A DNA stretch of 7,891 bases from JAEYFP01 sp047602645 (GTDB taxonomy: Bacteria; Bacillota; Clostridia; Lachnospirales; Lachnospiraceae): contig JASGGU010000119.1 of assembly GCA_047602645.1 (NCBI GenBank), forward strand, positions 1-7,891. Reading direction: 5' to 3'. Shown here piece after piece: positions 1 to 6,077 of this stretch (positions within the stretch are counted from its first letter, which is position 1; the number at the start of each line of letters is the position of its first letter). Position numbers and translations under genes: made by a program. A model generated the notes under the pieces. That model made no database searches and was not told the DNA's origin. It saw nothing but the letters and a program-made list of their open reading frames with translations.

Positions 1-1
1 A

Positions 2-559
2 AGCGGCGGTATGAGGCAGAGAGTCATGATTGCCATCGCTTTGGCTTCCAGCCCCAGACTTTTGTTGGCTGATGAGCCGACTACCGCTTTAGATGTGACC
101 ATTCAGGATCAGATTATCAAGCTGCTCATGCAGCTTAAGAAGGAATTCAACATGAGCATGATTCTGGTTACTCACGATATGGGTGTGGCCAGTCAGATGT
201 GCGACAGAATTGCAGTCATGTATGCGGGCTATATTATGGAAATGTCGGATATTCATGAAATATTTTTACGCCCTCGCCATCCATATACGTATGGATTGAT
301 GTCTTCTCTTCCGGTGAGAGGAAAAAAAGGGGCAAAATTAAATTCCATACAGGGAGCCCCCCCGAATCTGTATGATATGCCGCAGGGCTGTCCGTTCCAT
401 CCTAGATGCCGGTTTTGTCAGGACCTTTGCAGGAAGAGTTTCCCTCCGCTTTCAGAGATTGCCGAAGGACATGTGTCGCGCTGTCATTACATTGAGCAGA
501 TGACGGATGTCAAGGGCATTGTAGAGGAACGTACGTCAGAACGGAAAGGAGAGAGTTGA
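2..559 (+). CDS. oppD: Oligopeptide ABC importer ATPase, OppD/DppD-like (5' truncated)
   Basis: C-terminal part of the first ATPase of a peptide/nickel-type ABC importer; it would hydrolyse ATP on the cytoplasmic face of the permease to drive peptide uptake. The window opens inside the ABC signature: the frame is already open at base 2 and reads SGGMRQRV, so the ATG at base 11 is internal. Counting that Met as 1, Walker B is LLLADEP (17-23), the D-loop TALD follows (25-28) and the switch histidine is H55. After the nucleotide-binding domain comes the oligopeptide-transporter C-terminal extension (about 85-165), with cysteines at 127, 133, 140 and 158 (plus C136) in the CPFHPRC pattern. Some relatives bind a [4Fe-4S] cluster with this set. 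The Walker A half lies upstream. The next ATPase starts 3 bases after the stop, as usual for oppDF pairs. Dipeptide or nickel substrates cannot be excluded. Confidence 0.93.
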   Translation, partial: SGGMRQRVMIAIALASSPRLLLADEPTTALDVTIQDQIIKLLMQLKKEFNMSMILVTHDMGVASQMCDRIAVMYAGYIMEMSDIHEIFLRPRHPYTYGLMSSLPVRGKKGAKLNSIQGAPPNLYDMPQGCPFHPRCRFCQDLCRKSFPPLSEIAEGHVSRCHYIEQMTDVKGIVEERTSERKGES

Positions 560-562
560 AAG

Positions 563-1561
563 ATGGAGAGCCAAGAGACCATACTTCAGGTAAATGATCT
601 TTGTATGTACTTTCCTGTTCGTCAGAATCTGATTGAGATACTGACAAGAAAAGAGGCAAAGTTCATAAAAGCTGTAGATCACGTCAGCTTTTTTGTCAAT
701 CGGGGTGAGTCGGTGGGGCTGGTCGGTGAGAGCGGCTGCGGAAAAAGTACGCTTTCAAAAACACTGATCCGCCTATATAAACCTACCGGCGGCAGTGTCA
801 ATTTTATGGATGTCGGAGATATTTCCAAGCAAAGCAGCAAGCAGATGAAACAGCTGCGTTTCCAAATGCAGATGGTATTTCAGGATCCATACAGCTCTTT
901 GAATCCCAAGATGACAGTCAGACAGGTTTTCTATGAAGTCCTATCAGTACATAAGATTTGCAGTAAAAACAAATTAGAGGAAAAGACAGTGGATCTTCTT
1001 AATATGGTGGGTATGCCGGAATATGCGCTGGACAGATATCCGGACGAATTTTCAGGCGGGCAGAGACAGAGAATCGGCATCGCAAGGGCACTGGCTATGA
1101 GTCCGGGATTTTTGATTGCCGATGAGCCTGTCTCGGCATTGGATATGTCAATTCAGGCACAGGTTATTAACCTGCTGCAGGAACTGCGGGAAAAATTAAA
1201 TCTGACGATGCTTTTTATATCCCACGACCTGCGCGTTGTAGAATATATCTCAGACAGAGTTATCGTGATGTATCTTGGCAAGATTGTGGAAGAAGGTCCT
1301 ACAGCGCCGCTGTTTGAATCACCGATGCATCCATACACCGAAATTCTGATCAAGGCTGCACCGGTTATGAATCCTGACGATACGTCACGCGAATATGTAA
1401 TAGAGGGAGAGACACCAAGCCCGATTGAAATTCCTAAGGGATGCAGATTCCATCCAAGATGTCCTTATGCGACAGACCTATGCCGTGAAAAGGAACCGCA
1501 GATTGAAGAAATTGAGAAGGGGAGGAAGGTTGCCTGCCATTATCCATTATCAGGGCAATAA
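563..1561 (+). CDS. oppF: Oligopeptide ABC importer ATPase, OppF/DppF-like
   Basis: Second ATPase of the same importer, expected to pair with the preceding OppD-like subunit in the heterodimeric motor. All ABC motifs are present in order: Walker A GESGCGKST (55-63), Q-loop Q107 in VFQDPYSS, signature SGGQRQR (164-170), Walker B FLIADEP (183-189), D-loop SALD (191-194) and H-loop H221. The C-terminal oligopeptide-transporter extension runs from about 245 and has cysteines 294, 300, 307 and 325 in the CRFHPRC...C...C arrangement that coordinates a [4Fe-4S] cluster in some family members. The 332-aa length is typical. The start is supported by an AAGGAGAG ribosome binding site within the 3' end of the upstream gene; the gap is 3 bases. 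The serine hydrolase follows 8 bases after the stop. No permease or solute-binding gene is in the window; they should lie upstream. Confidence 0.95.
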   Translation: MESQETILQVNDLCMYFPVRQNLIEILTRKEAKFIKAVDHVSFFVNRGESVGLVGESGCGKSTLSKTLIRLYKPTGGSVNFMDVGDISKQSSKQMKQLRFQMQMVFQDPYSSLNPKMTVRQVFYEVLSVHKICSKNKLEEKTVDLLNMVGMPEYALDRYPDEFSGGQRQRIGIARALAMSPGFLIADEPVSALDMSIQAQVINLLQELREKLNLTMLFISHDLRVVEYISDRVIVMYLGKIVEEGPTAPLFESPMHPYTEILIKAAPVMNPDDTSREYVIEGETPSPIEIPKGCRFHPRCPYATDLCREKEPQIEEIEKGRKVACHYPLSGQ

Positions 1562-1569
1562 AAGGGAAT

Positions 1570-3012
1570 ATGGAGATATCAGAGTTAAGATTAGCCGAAG
1601 ATATGGAGTATTGGTCAATTCCGGGAGCAGCTGTGTCAATTTCCCTTGAAGGAAAGGAAATTCTTTGTGCTGCCGAGGGCTGCAGGGATTTGAAAAAAGA
1701 GCTTCCGGTTGATATTCATACAAGATTTTGTATTGCGTCCTGTACCAAAGCATTTACTACGGCGATAGCTTTGCTTCTCCAAAAGCAGGGCAAGTTGAAT
1801 CTGTTAGTGCCTGTGAAAAAGTACCTTCCGGAATTTACATTGATGGATGAGGCGGCCGGAGCAAATCTTTGCCTGCATGATATGTTCACACATATCTCCG
1901 GTTTGCCGGGACATGATTTTATGTGGCCTTATTATGAGATCAGTGATACGGAATTTATCAAAAGAGTTGGTTATCTGGAACCGAGTTGTCCGTTTCGTAT
2001 GAAAGCACAGTATAATAACATCATGTATATCCTTGCAGGGCTCGTTGAGGAACGTGTCAGCGGAAAAACATGGGGGCATCTGGTGAAGGAATATCTTTTT
2101 GAGCCGCTTGGACTGACGGAGAGCTATGTCAGTCTGGAAGAAGCGGCGGATCATCGGGAGGAAAACTTGGCGGAAGGCTACCGGTATCTGAGGGGCGGGA
2201 TTCAAAATACACATTCGATTGCTCCTAAGGAAAGAGCCTCCGGCTCTATTGTCATGAGCAGCAGGGATCATTTGAAGTGGATGGAGTTTCAGATCAGCGG
2301 AAAGGATCAGTACGGGAGCTGTATTTTTACTCCTGAGGAATTGGCTTTTCTGCATGAACCCAGAGTGATTTTTGAAAAAAAGCAGTATTCCTTTGAGAAG
2401 GACAGTCTCCCTATTTGTTATGGATACGGCTGGTATATCCGGGAATATCGGGGAAAAAAAATTGTTTATCACCATGGCGCAACGCTTGGCTTTTGCTCGT
2501 TACAGGCATGTATCCCTGAAGCAGGTCTGTGCATGTCAGTTCTGGAAAATGGACATGGAACAGGTACCGTATTTGCAGATGCGATTCTCTTTGGTGTGAT
2601 AGACAGGGTGATCTTCGGAGAGGACACTGTGAATATCTGGAGAGAAAGGTATCATGATGTACAGGGAATTTTGTCTTCCCATGATGTTAATAAGATGGAG
2701 GAGGTACGAACTGCGCCGGCTGTTCGGTCTGCGGAAGCATTCTGCGGCAGTTATGAAAATGATGCTTACGGAGAGGTGGTTATTTCTGAGAAGAGCGGAA
2801 GCTTTTTTCTTTCCTTCAAGGGATTTAAAGTGGAAATGCTGCCCTATGACGGCAGTGCGGATACCTGTGTATTCCGGGTGCAGGGGCTGGTTGCAGACAC
2901 AGAATTCTATACACTTCCGGCATGCTTTCGGAGAATGAAAGAGGGAAGCTATCAAGAAGTGACAATGCCGCTTGAGGATCATGTGGAGGAGATTGTATTT
3001 AGAAGGAGGTAA
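1570..3012 (+). CDS. Serine hydrolase, class C beta-lactamase / D-aminopeptidase fold
   Basis: A 480-aa serine hydrolase of the Beta-lactamase family (PF00144 type: class C beta-lactamases, D-aminopeptidases, esterases, low-mass penicillin-binding proteins). The catalytic SxxK motif is SCTK (57-60), inside FCIASCTKAFTT. The YxN motif is YNN (148-150). The KTG-like triad is HHG (301-303), the HxG variant common in peptidase and esterase members rather than in true beta-lactamases. A C-terminal beta domain from about 385 to the end resembles the DUF3471-type lobe of such peptidases. The N-terminus has no signal peptide or membrane helix, so the enzyme is probably cytosolic. The start is the first ATG, with a close AAAGGG ribosome binding site; the core fold begins soon after (SIPGAAVSI). 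Position just behind oppDF suggests action on imported peptides, perhaps D-amino-acid or cell-wall peptides; this is inference. Confidence 0.88.
   Translation: MEISELRLAEDMEYWSIPGAAVSISLEGKEILCAAEGCRDLKKELPVDIHTRFCIASCTKAFTTAIALLLQKQGKLNLLVPVKKYLPEFTLMDEAAGANLCLHDMFTHISGLPGHDFMWPYYEISDTEFIKRVGYLEPSCPFRMKAQYNNIMYILAGLVEERVSGKTWGHLVKEYLFEPLGLTESYVSLEEAADHREENLAEGYRYLRGGIQNTHSIAPKERASGSIVMSSRDHLKWMEFQISGKDQYGSCIFTPEELAFLHEPRVIFEKKQYSFEKDSLPICYGYGWYIREYRGKKIVYHHGATLGFCSLQACIPEAGLCMSVLENGHGTGTVFADAILFGVIDRVIFGEDTVNIWRERYHDVQGILSSHDVNKMEEVRTAPAVRSAEAFCGSYENDAYGEVVISEKSGSFFLSFKGFKVEMLPYDGSADTCVFRVQGLVADTEFYTLPACFRRMKEGSYQEVTMPLEDHVEEIVFRRR
3004..3009 (+). promoter_or_regulatory. Consensus ribosome binding site for the kinase-like gene
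   Basis: AGGAGG lies inside the last codons of the serine hydrolase, 5 bases before the ATG at 3015. It fixes that start and suggests strong, possibly coupled translation of the kinase-like protein, since the upstream stop (3010-3012) falls between the site and the ATG. Confidence 0.85.
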
Positions 3013-3014
3013 CT

Positions 3015-3659
3015 ATGAAAAATTATGTAATCGCGCTGACCAGAACATGCGGAAGCGGAGCGACCAGTATCGGCAAAGGGCTTTCGGAGAAACTGGAGCT
3101 CTCATTATATGACAAGAACCTGCTGAGACTTGCCGCAGACGACAGCGGTATTAATGAGGCGATGTTTGCGCAGGTAGATGAACACGTGAAAAACAGCATT
3201 CTCTACAGGGTATCCAAAAGGGTATACAACGGAGAATTAATTCCTCCCGAGAGCAATGATTTTAAGTCCAGTGAAAACTTATTCAATTATCAAGCTAAGA
3301 TTTTGAGGGAATTAGTAAAGAAAGAATCATTTATCTGCATCGGCAGAGCGGGTGATTACGTATTAAAGGATTATCCGAACCTGATCCGTATTTTTATTTA
3401 TGCACCTCTTATTCAGAGGATCACGCATGAAGCGCAGCGTCTGAATATTACGGAAAAGGAAGCTGAAAAGAGAATCAGCAGGATGGATCAGTACAGAAAA
3501 GAGTATTACCAGTATCACACAGGGAATAAATGGGAAAGTATATACAACTATGATCTGTGTTTGAATACCGGCAGCTTGACATATGATCAAAGTATCGATT
3601 ATATTGTTGAGTATCTCCTTTTAAAAGGATTTATTACCAGAGAAAATATAAATGAATAG
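3015..3659 (+). CDS. Cytidylate kinase-like P-loop protein
   Basis: A 214-aa protein resembling the Cytidylate_kin2 group (PF13189 type), small P-loop kinases annotated as cytidylate kinase-like. The N-terminus reads IALTRTCGSGATSIGKGLSEKL, giving a P-loop at 13-21 (GSGATSIGK); the residue after the lysine is Gly rather than the usual Ser/Thr. LYDKNLL (31-37) follows, matching the tyrosine-aspartate segment after the first helix in this family. A second conserved block, CIGRAGDYVL (108-117), is also characteristic, and a basic helical lid-like region (about 140-166, rich in Arg, Lys and Glu) follows. True CMP kinase (cmk) is a different, housekeeping branch; the substrate here is unknown. The gene starts 2 bases after the serine hydrolase stop, within the operon. 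The annotation rests on family resemblance only. Confidence 0.82.
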   Translation: MKNYVIALTRTCGSGATSIGKGLSEKLELSLYDKNLLRLAADDSGINEAMFAQVDEHVKNSILYRVSKRVYNGELIPPESNDFKSSENLFNYQAKILRELVKKESFICIGRAGDYVLKDYPNLIRIFIYAPLIQRITHEAQRLNITEKEAEKRISRMDQYRKEYYQYHTGNKWESIYNYDLCLNTGSLTYDQSIDYIVEYLLLKGFITRENINE

Positions 3660-3673
3660 AAGGTTTTATACAA

Positions 3674-4975
3674 ATGAAAGAAAAATGGAAGTTTCCCCCT
3701 ATCGGGTTGCGTATTGTAAAATCAGTATTGGCAGTTGGGGGCTGTTATTTGATTTCGTATGCGCGAGGCAACAGCGGAATTGTTTTTTACTCCCAATTAG
3801 CAGCATTATGGTGTATCCAAACTTACGTGAGTAATACAAAGAAAATGGCAATCCAGCGTACAATAGGTACGGTGGTGGGCGCACTATATGGATTGCTTGT
3901 TATTCTACTGCGTGCCGGTCTGATACCGGAAGGCAGTCAGTATGGAGATGTAATTTTTGCGGCATTGGTGACGGTAACGACCGGTTTTATTTTATATACA
4001 ACCGTATGCATCAAGAAGGAACAGGCTTCCTATTTTTCCTGTGTTGTATTCTTAAGCATTGTTATTAATCATATTGCCGATCAGAACCCTTATTTGTTTG
4101 TATGGGACAGATTTTTAGATACAATGATCGGTATTGCTTTGGGAATGGGTATGAATTGTATCAGCCTGCCCGGAAGAAAGAGAAGAGATATTCTGTTTGT
4201 GTCGGGACTGGATGATACGCTATTAAATAAAAATGACAATCTAAGTGCCTATTCCAGAATTGAGTTGAATCGCATGCTGGAGGATGGCATTCTGTTTACG
4301 ATTGCGACACTCAGGACACCGGCTTCTATTCTGGAGGTGATTGGTGATATCCGGCTGAAATGTCCGGTCATCGCCATGGACGGAGCGGTACTCTATGATC
4401 CCAAAGAGCATCGTTATCTGAAAAGTTACGTAATTTCCGGCCGGCGTTCAAGGGAATTGATTGAGCAGGTTCGACAGGCGGGAATGGAATGCTTTGTCAA
4501 TTCCCTGGTGGAGGATACCCTGCTGATTTATTATCAGGATTACGCAGATCCTGTATATATGGGTCTGGTAGATAAGATGAGGAAATCCCCGTTCCGCAAT
4601 TACATAAAAAAGGAGCTGCCGGAGGAAGAGGATGTTCTCTATCTGATGGTTCTGGAACAGAAGAAAAAAGTAGAAGCACTATATGAGGATCTTTGCAGAC
4701 AGGGATATCATGAAAAATATAAAATCCTGATTTATGATTCAAACGATTATCAGGGCTATACTTATCTGAAGATCTATAATAAGAATGCATCTAAGCAGCA
4801 TATGCTTAAGTATCTGGCAGAAATGCTGGGAACATCAAAGATTGTGACATTCGGCAGTATTGCAGGTAAATATGATGTGCTGATTGAACCGGGTGATTCT
4901 AACAGAGTTGTAAAGACAGTAAAGAAACTGTACGAGCCGAATCGGACAGGCAGGGCTTTGACAAAAATAGAATGA
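3674..4975 (+). CDS. Membrane protein (FUSC/ArAE-like) fused to a degenerate HAD domain
   Basis: A 433-aa two-part protein. Residues 1-165 are hydrophobic with about six predicted membrane helices (near 14-30, 34-50, 63-81, 92-111, 117-133, 147-164) and resemble the aromatic-acid-exporter/FUSC type of membrane domain. Residues 171-425 follow the plan of a Cof-type HAD phosphatase, with the motifs altered. Motif I, normally DLDGT, is GLDDT (178-182): the nucleophile Asp is Gly178, while D180 and T182 remain. Motif II is IATLRT with T212. A likely motif III lysine is K374. Motif IV, normally GDxxND, reads GSIAGK (394-399), so both metal-binding acidic residues are gone. Phosphatase activity by the normal mechanism is therefore unlikely, and the domain may bind a ligand or sense. 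A ribosome binding site (AGAAGG, 3658-3663) overlaps the upstream stop. This is the last gene of the operon. Confidence 0.82.
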   Translation: MKEKWKFPPIGLRIVKSVLAVGGCYLISYARGNSGIVFYSQLAALWCIQTYVSNTKKMAIQRTIGTVVGALYGLLVILLRAGLIPEGSQYGDVIFAALVTVTTGFILYTTVCIKKEQASYFSCVVFLSIVINHIADQNPYLFVWDRFLDTMIGIALGMGMNCISLPGRKRRDILFVSGLDDTLLNKNDNLSAYSRIELNRMLEDGILFTIATLRTPASILEVIGDIRLKCPVIAMDGAVLYDPKEHRYLKSYVISGRRSRELIEQVRQAGMECFVNSLVEDTLLIYYQDYADPVYMGLVDKMRKSPFRNYIKKELPEEEDVLYLMVLEQKKKVEALYEDLCRQGYHEKYKILIYDSNDYQGYTYLKIYNKNASKQHMLKYLAEMLGTSKIVTFGSIAGKYDVLIEPGDSNRVVKTVKKLYEPNRTGRALTKIE

Positions 4976-4977
4976 TT

Positions 4978-5610
4978 TTATTGCAGCTCTTGTAAATCTG
5001 TTTTCAATTCGTTATTGGTTCCGTGTTCCATCAGATAGTCATATACGACTTCATACCGCAATGTTTTTTTTAGTAAATTTTGATCGAGAAGGGGAAGTAC
5101 CTCGGTAATCGTTTTTTTACCTGTCAGATTGATGTTTTTCAATAATGCGGTATCCATTTTTTTGCGTTCCGCATCTTCAGGGGGATAACCGATTCCCATC
5201 GGTTCCTGAAATAATGCTTTTGCAGTGGCTGTAAAATTAATTTCGGCCGCCCATCCGAAGCCTGTTCCAAGCGGATAGGAGACGGCGTTTCCGTCATTGA
5301 TCCTTCCGAAAAGATAAGCATCGGTTACATTTTGCACATATCCGCATAAAACACCCGGCAGGCTGTTGCAGGCCAGCATCATTCCCTGTCCTGAAGAGCA
5401 GCCGGTTACCATGAAATCGACGGCGTTGCTTTCTAATAATAGACTGATGCATAAGGCGATTTCAATATATGAAAATGTTCTGCTGTCGTTTTCGAATATT
5501 CCGAAATTGATTACTTCAAAGCCCTGATCTGCAACAGCCGATTTAAGGCATTCTTCTAAAACCCGGTTTTTATCTTTTTGAGAACTTGCCTGTATTATTC
5601 CGACTTTCAT
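4978..5610 (-). CDS. RpiB/LacA/LacB-family sugar-phosphate isomerase, long variant
   Basis: A 210-aa member of the ribose-5-phosphate isomerase B / galactose-6-phosphate isomerase fold. Visible family features are the N-terminal strand MKVGIIQASSQKDKN, the EVINFGIF segment, the central VTGCSSGQGMMLACN block (68-82) with C71 at the position of the RpiB catalytic cysteine, PGVLCGYV, then the DAYLFGRINDGNAVS block (97-111). The SDHAG motif of classical RpiB is replaced by QASSQ, and the CHD-type histidine after PG is absent, so the substrate is probably not ribose-5-phosphate. Members of this longer branch include DhuI-type isomerases that act on unsaturated uronate products; that assignment is only a possibility. 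The start ATG has an AAGAGG site (5621-5626) 10 bases upstream. No sugar transporter or kinase gene is adjacent. Its stop lies 2 bases from the converging operon. Confidence 0.82.
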   Translation of the reverse strand: MKVGIIQASSQKDKNRVLEECLKSAVADQGFEVINFGIFENDSRTFSYIEIALCISLLLESNAVDFMVTGCSSGQGMMLACNSLPGVLCGYVQNVTDAYLFGRINDGNAVSYPLGTGFGWAAEINFTATAKALFQEPMGIGYPPEDAERKKMDTALLKNINLTGKKTITEVLPLLDQNLLKKTLRYEVVYDYLMEHGTNNELKTDLQELQ

Positions 5611-5659
5611 TTGTCTGTATCCTCTTAAATGTAGTTGATTGTTGAATTCTGACTTTGCC

Positions 5660-5688
5660 TTGACGACATTATATCAGTTTTTTATAAA
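5660..5688 (+). promoter_or_regulatory. Possible upstream sigma-A promoter for tRNA-Leu(AAG)
   Basis: TTGACG (5660-5665), a 17-base spacer, then TATAAA (5683-5688). It would start transcription near 5695, about 70 bases before the tRNA, and overlaps the leftward -10 of the isomerase gene. It is secondary to the nearer promoter at 5718-5746. Confidence 0.45.
5668..5673 (-). promoter_or_regulatory. Probable -10 box for the isomerase gene
   Basis: Read on the - strand this is a perfect TATAAT, about 57 bases upstream of the isomerase ATG. A -35 match at the usual spacing (about 5691-5696) is poor, so an activator may be needed or the box may be fortuitous. It falls within the spacer of a possible rightward promoter at 5660-5688, so the two could compete. 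Confidence 0.5.
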
Positions 5689-5717
5689 AAATCATACGGT
5701 GATTTTAAAATTAGGGA

Positions 5718-5746
5718 TTGCTTTTTATAAGAGAAAATGTTATTAT
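5718..5746 (+). promoter_or_regulatory. Sigma-A promoter of tRNA-Leu(AAG)
   Basis: TTGCTT (5718-5723), exactly 17 bases, then TATTAT (5741-5746), preceded by TGT, an extended -10 element. The start site would be near 5753, leaving a leader of about 12 bases before the mature tRNA, typical for tRNA transcription units. Confidence 0.72.
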
Positions 5747-5765
5747 ATCAAAGTCGCGATGACAT

Positions 5766-5850
5766 GCGGAAGTGTCGGAACTGGCAGACGAGCAAGACTA
5801 AGGATCTTGTAAGCATTGCGCTTGTGTGGGTTCAAGTCCCATCTTCCGCA
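5766..5850 (+). tRNA. tRNA-Leu (anticodon AAG)
   Basis: An 85-base class II tRNA. The acceptor stem GCGGAAG (5766-5772) pairs with CTTCCGC (5843-5849), with discriminator A5850. The D stem is TCG/CGA (5775-5777/5789-5791). The anticodon stem is CAAGA/TCTTG (5793-5797/5805-5809) with loop CTAAGGA, giving anticodon AAG, which reads CUU (and CUC if A34 is deaminated). A long variable arm (AAGC/GCTT, 5811-5823) and the T arm with loop TTCAAGT (5831-5837) complete the cloverleaf. The 3' CCA is not encoded (CGG follows), so it must be added enzymatically. Confidence 0.96.
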
Positions 5851-5854
5851 CGGT

Positions 5855-5890
5855 AAAACCCTAGTAAGTACTAGGGTTTTATTTTTATTT
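5855..5890 (+). terminator. Intrinsic terminator after tRNA-Leu(AAG)
   Basis: AAAACCCTAG (5855-5864) and CTAGGGTTTT (5871-5880) form a perfect 10-bp stem around a 6-base loop (TAAGTA), followed by a T-rich tail (ATTTTTATTT). It begins 5 bases after the tRNA and should end that transcript. It also isolates the next gene from tRNA read-through. Confidence 0.9.
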
Positions 5891-5989
5891 AATATGGAAA
5901 TTCCTATGTATATCCTTATTAAATAAAATAATATGTGCAGCTACGCGCGCGGAACAAAAGCTGTTTTGAATAAAAATAAAGTAGGGCAG

Positions 5990-6016
5990 TTAAGTTTTAG
6001 GTAATCTGGACGATAT
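5990..6016 (+). promoter_or_regulatory. Candidate sigma-28 (SigD/FliA) promoter
   Basis: TTAA (5990-5993), exactly 15 bases, then GACGATAT (6009-6016). The Bacillus SigD consensus is TAAA-N15-GCCGATAT, so this matches 3 of 4 and 7 of 8 positions at the exact spacing; the longer enteric -35 TAAAGTTT is matched 7 of 8 by TTAAGTTT. No good sigma-A -35 is seen at a fitting distance. A start near 6023 would give a leader of about 55 bases to the FliD-like ATG. Late flagellar genes are the usual targets of this sigma factor, which agrees with the protein that follows. Confidence 0.65.
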
Positions 6017-6077
6017 TATATATGAGACATTATTTATTTCAGGCACGGACGCCGTCAAATTCAAAGGAGTGATACAT

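Noticed and set aside
1804..2475. Long open frame of 223 codons on the - strand
   Set aside because: It lies wholly antisense to the serine hydrolase, whose motifs prove the + frame; the antisense protein is basic and low in recognisable structure, with no ribosome binding site noticed.
2536..2982. 148-codon open frame on the - strand
   Set aside because: Antisense to the C-terminal half of the same serine hydrolase; no family features.
1570..3012. Beta-lactam resistance gene
   Set aside because: No signal peptide and an HHG rather than KTG motif; better described as a general serine hydrolase.
5084..5117. Possible rightward terminator (CGAG...CTCG then seven T) inside the isomerase gene
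   Set aside because: The stem is short and imperfect and several bases separate it from the T-run; the T-run is explained by Lys codons on the coding strand.
5938..5967. CAGCT/AGCTG inverted repeat with a CGCGCGCGG loop followed by four T
   Set aside because: The stem is only 5 bp with a 16-base loop; a much better terminator already stands at 5855-5890.
6069..6077. GTG start adding three residues to the FliD-like protein
   Set aside because: The GTG overlaps the ribosome binding site AAAGGAG (6063-6069); the ATG at 6078 has correct spacing.
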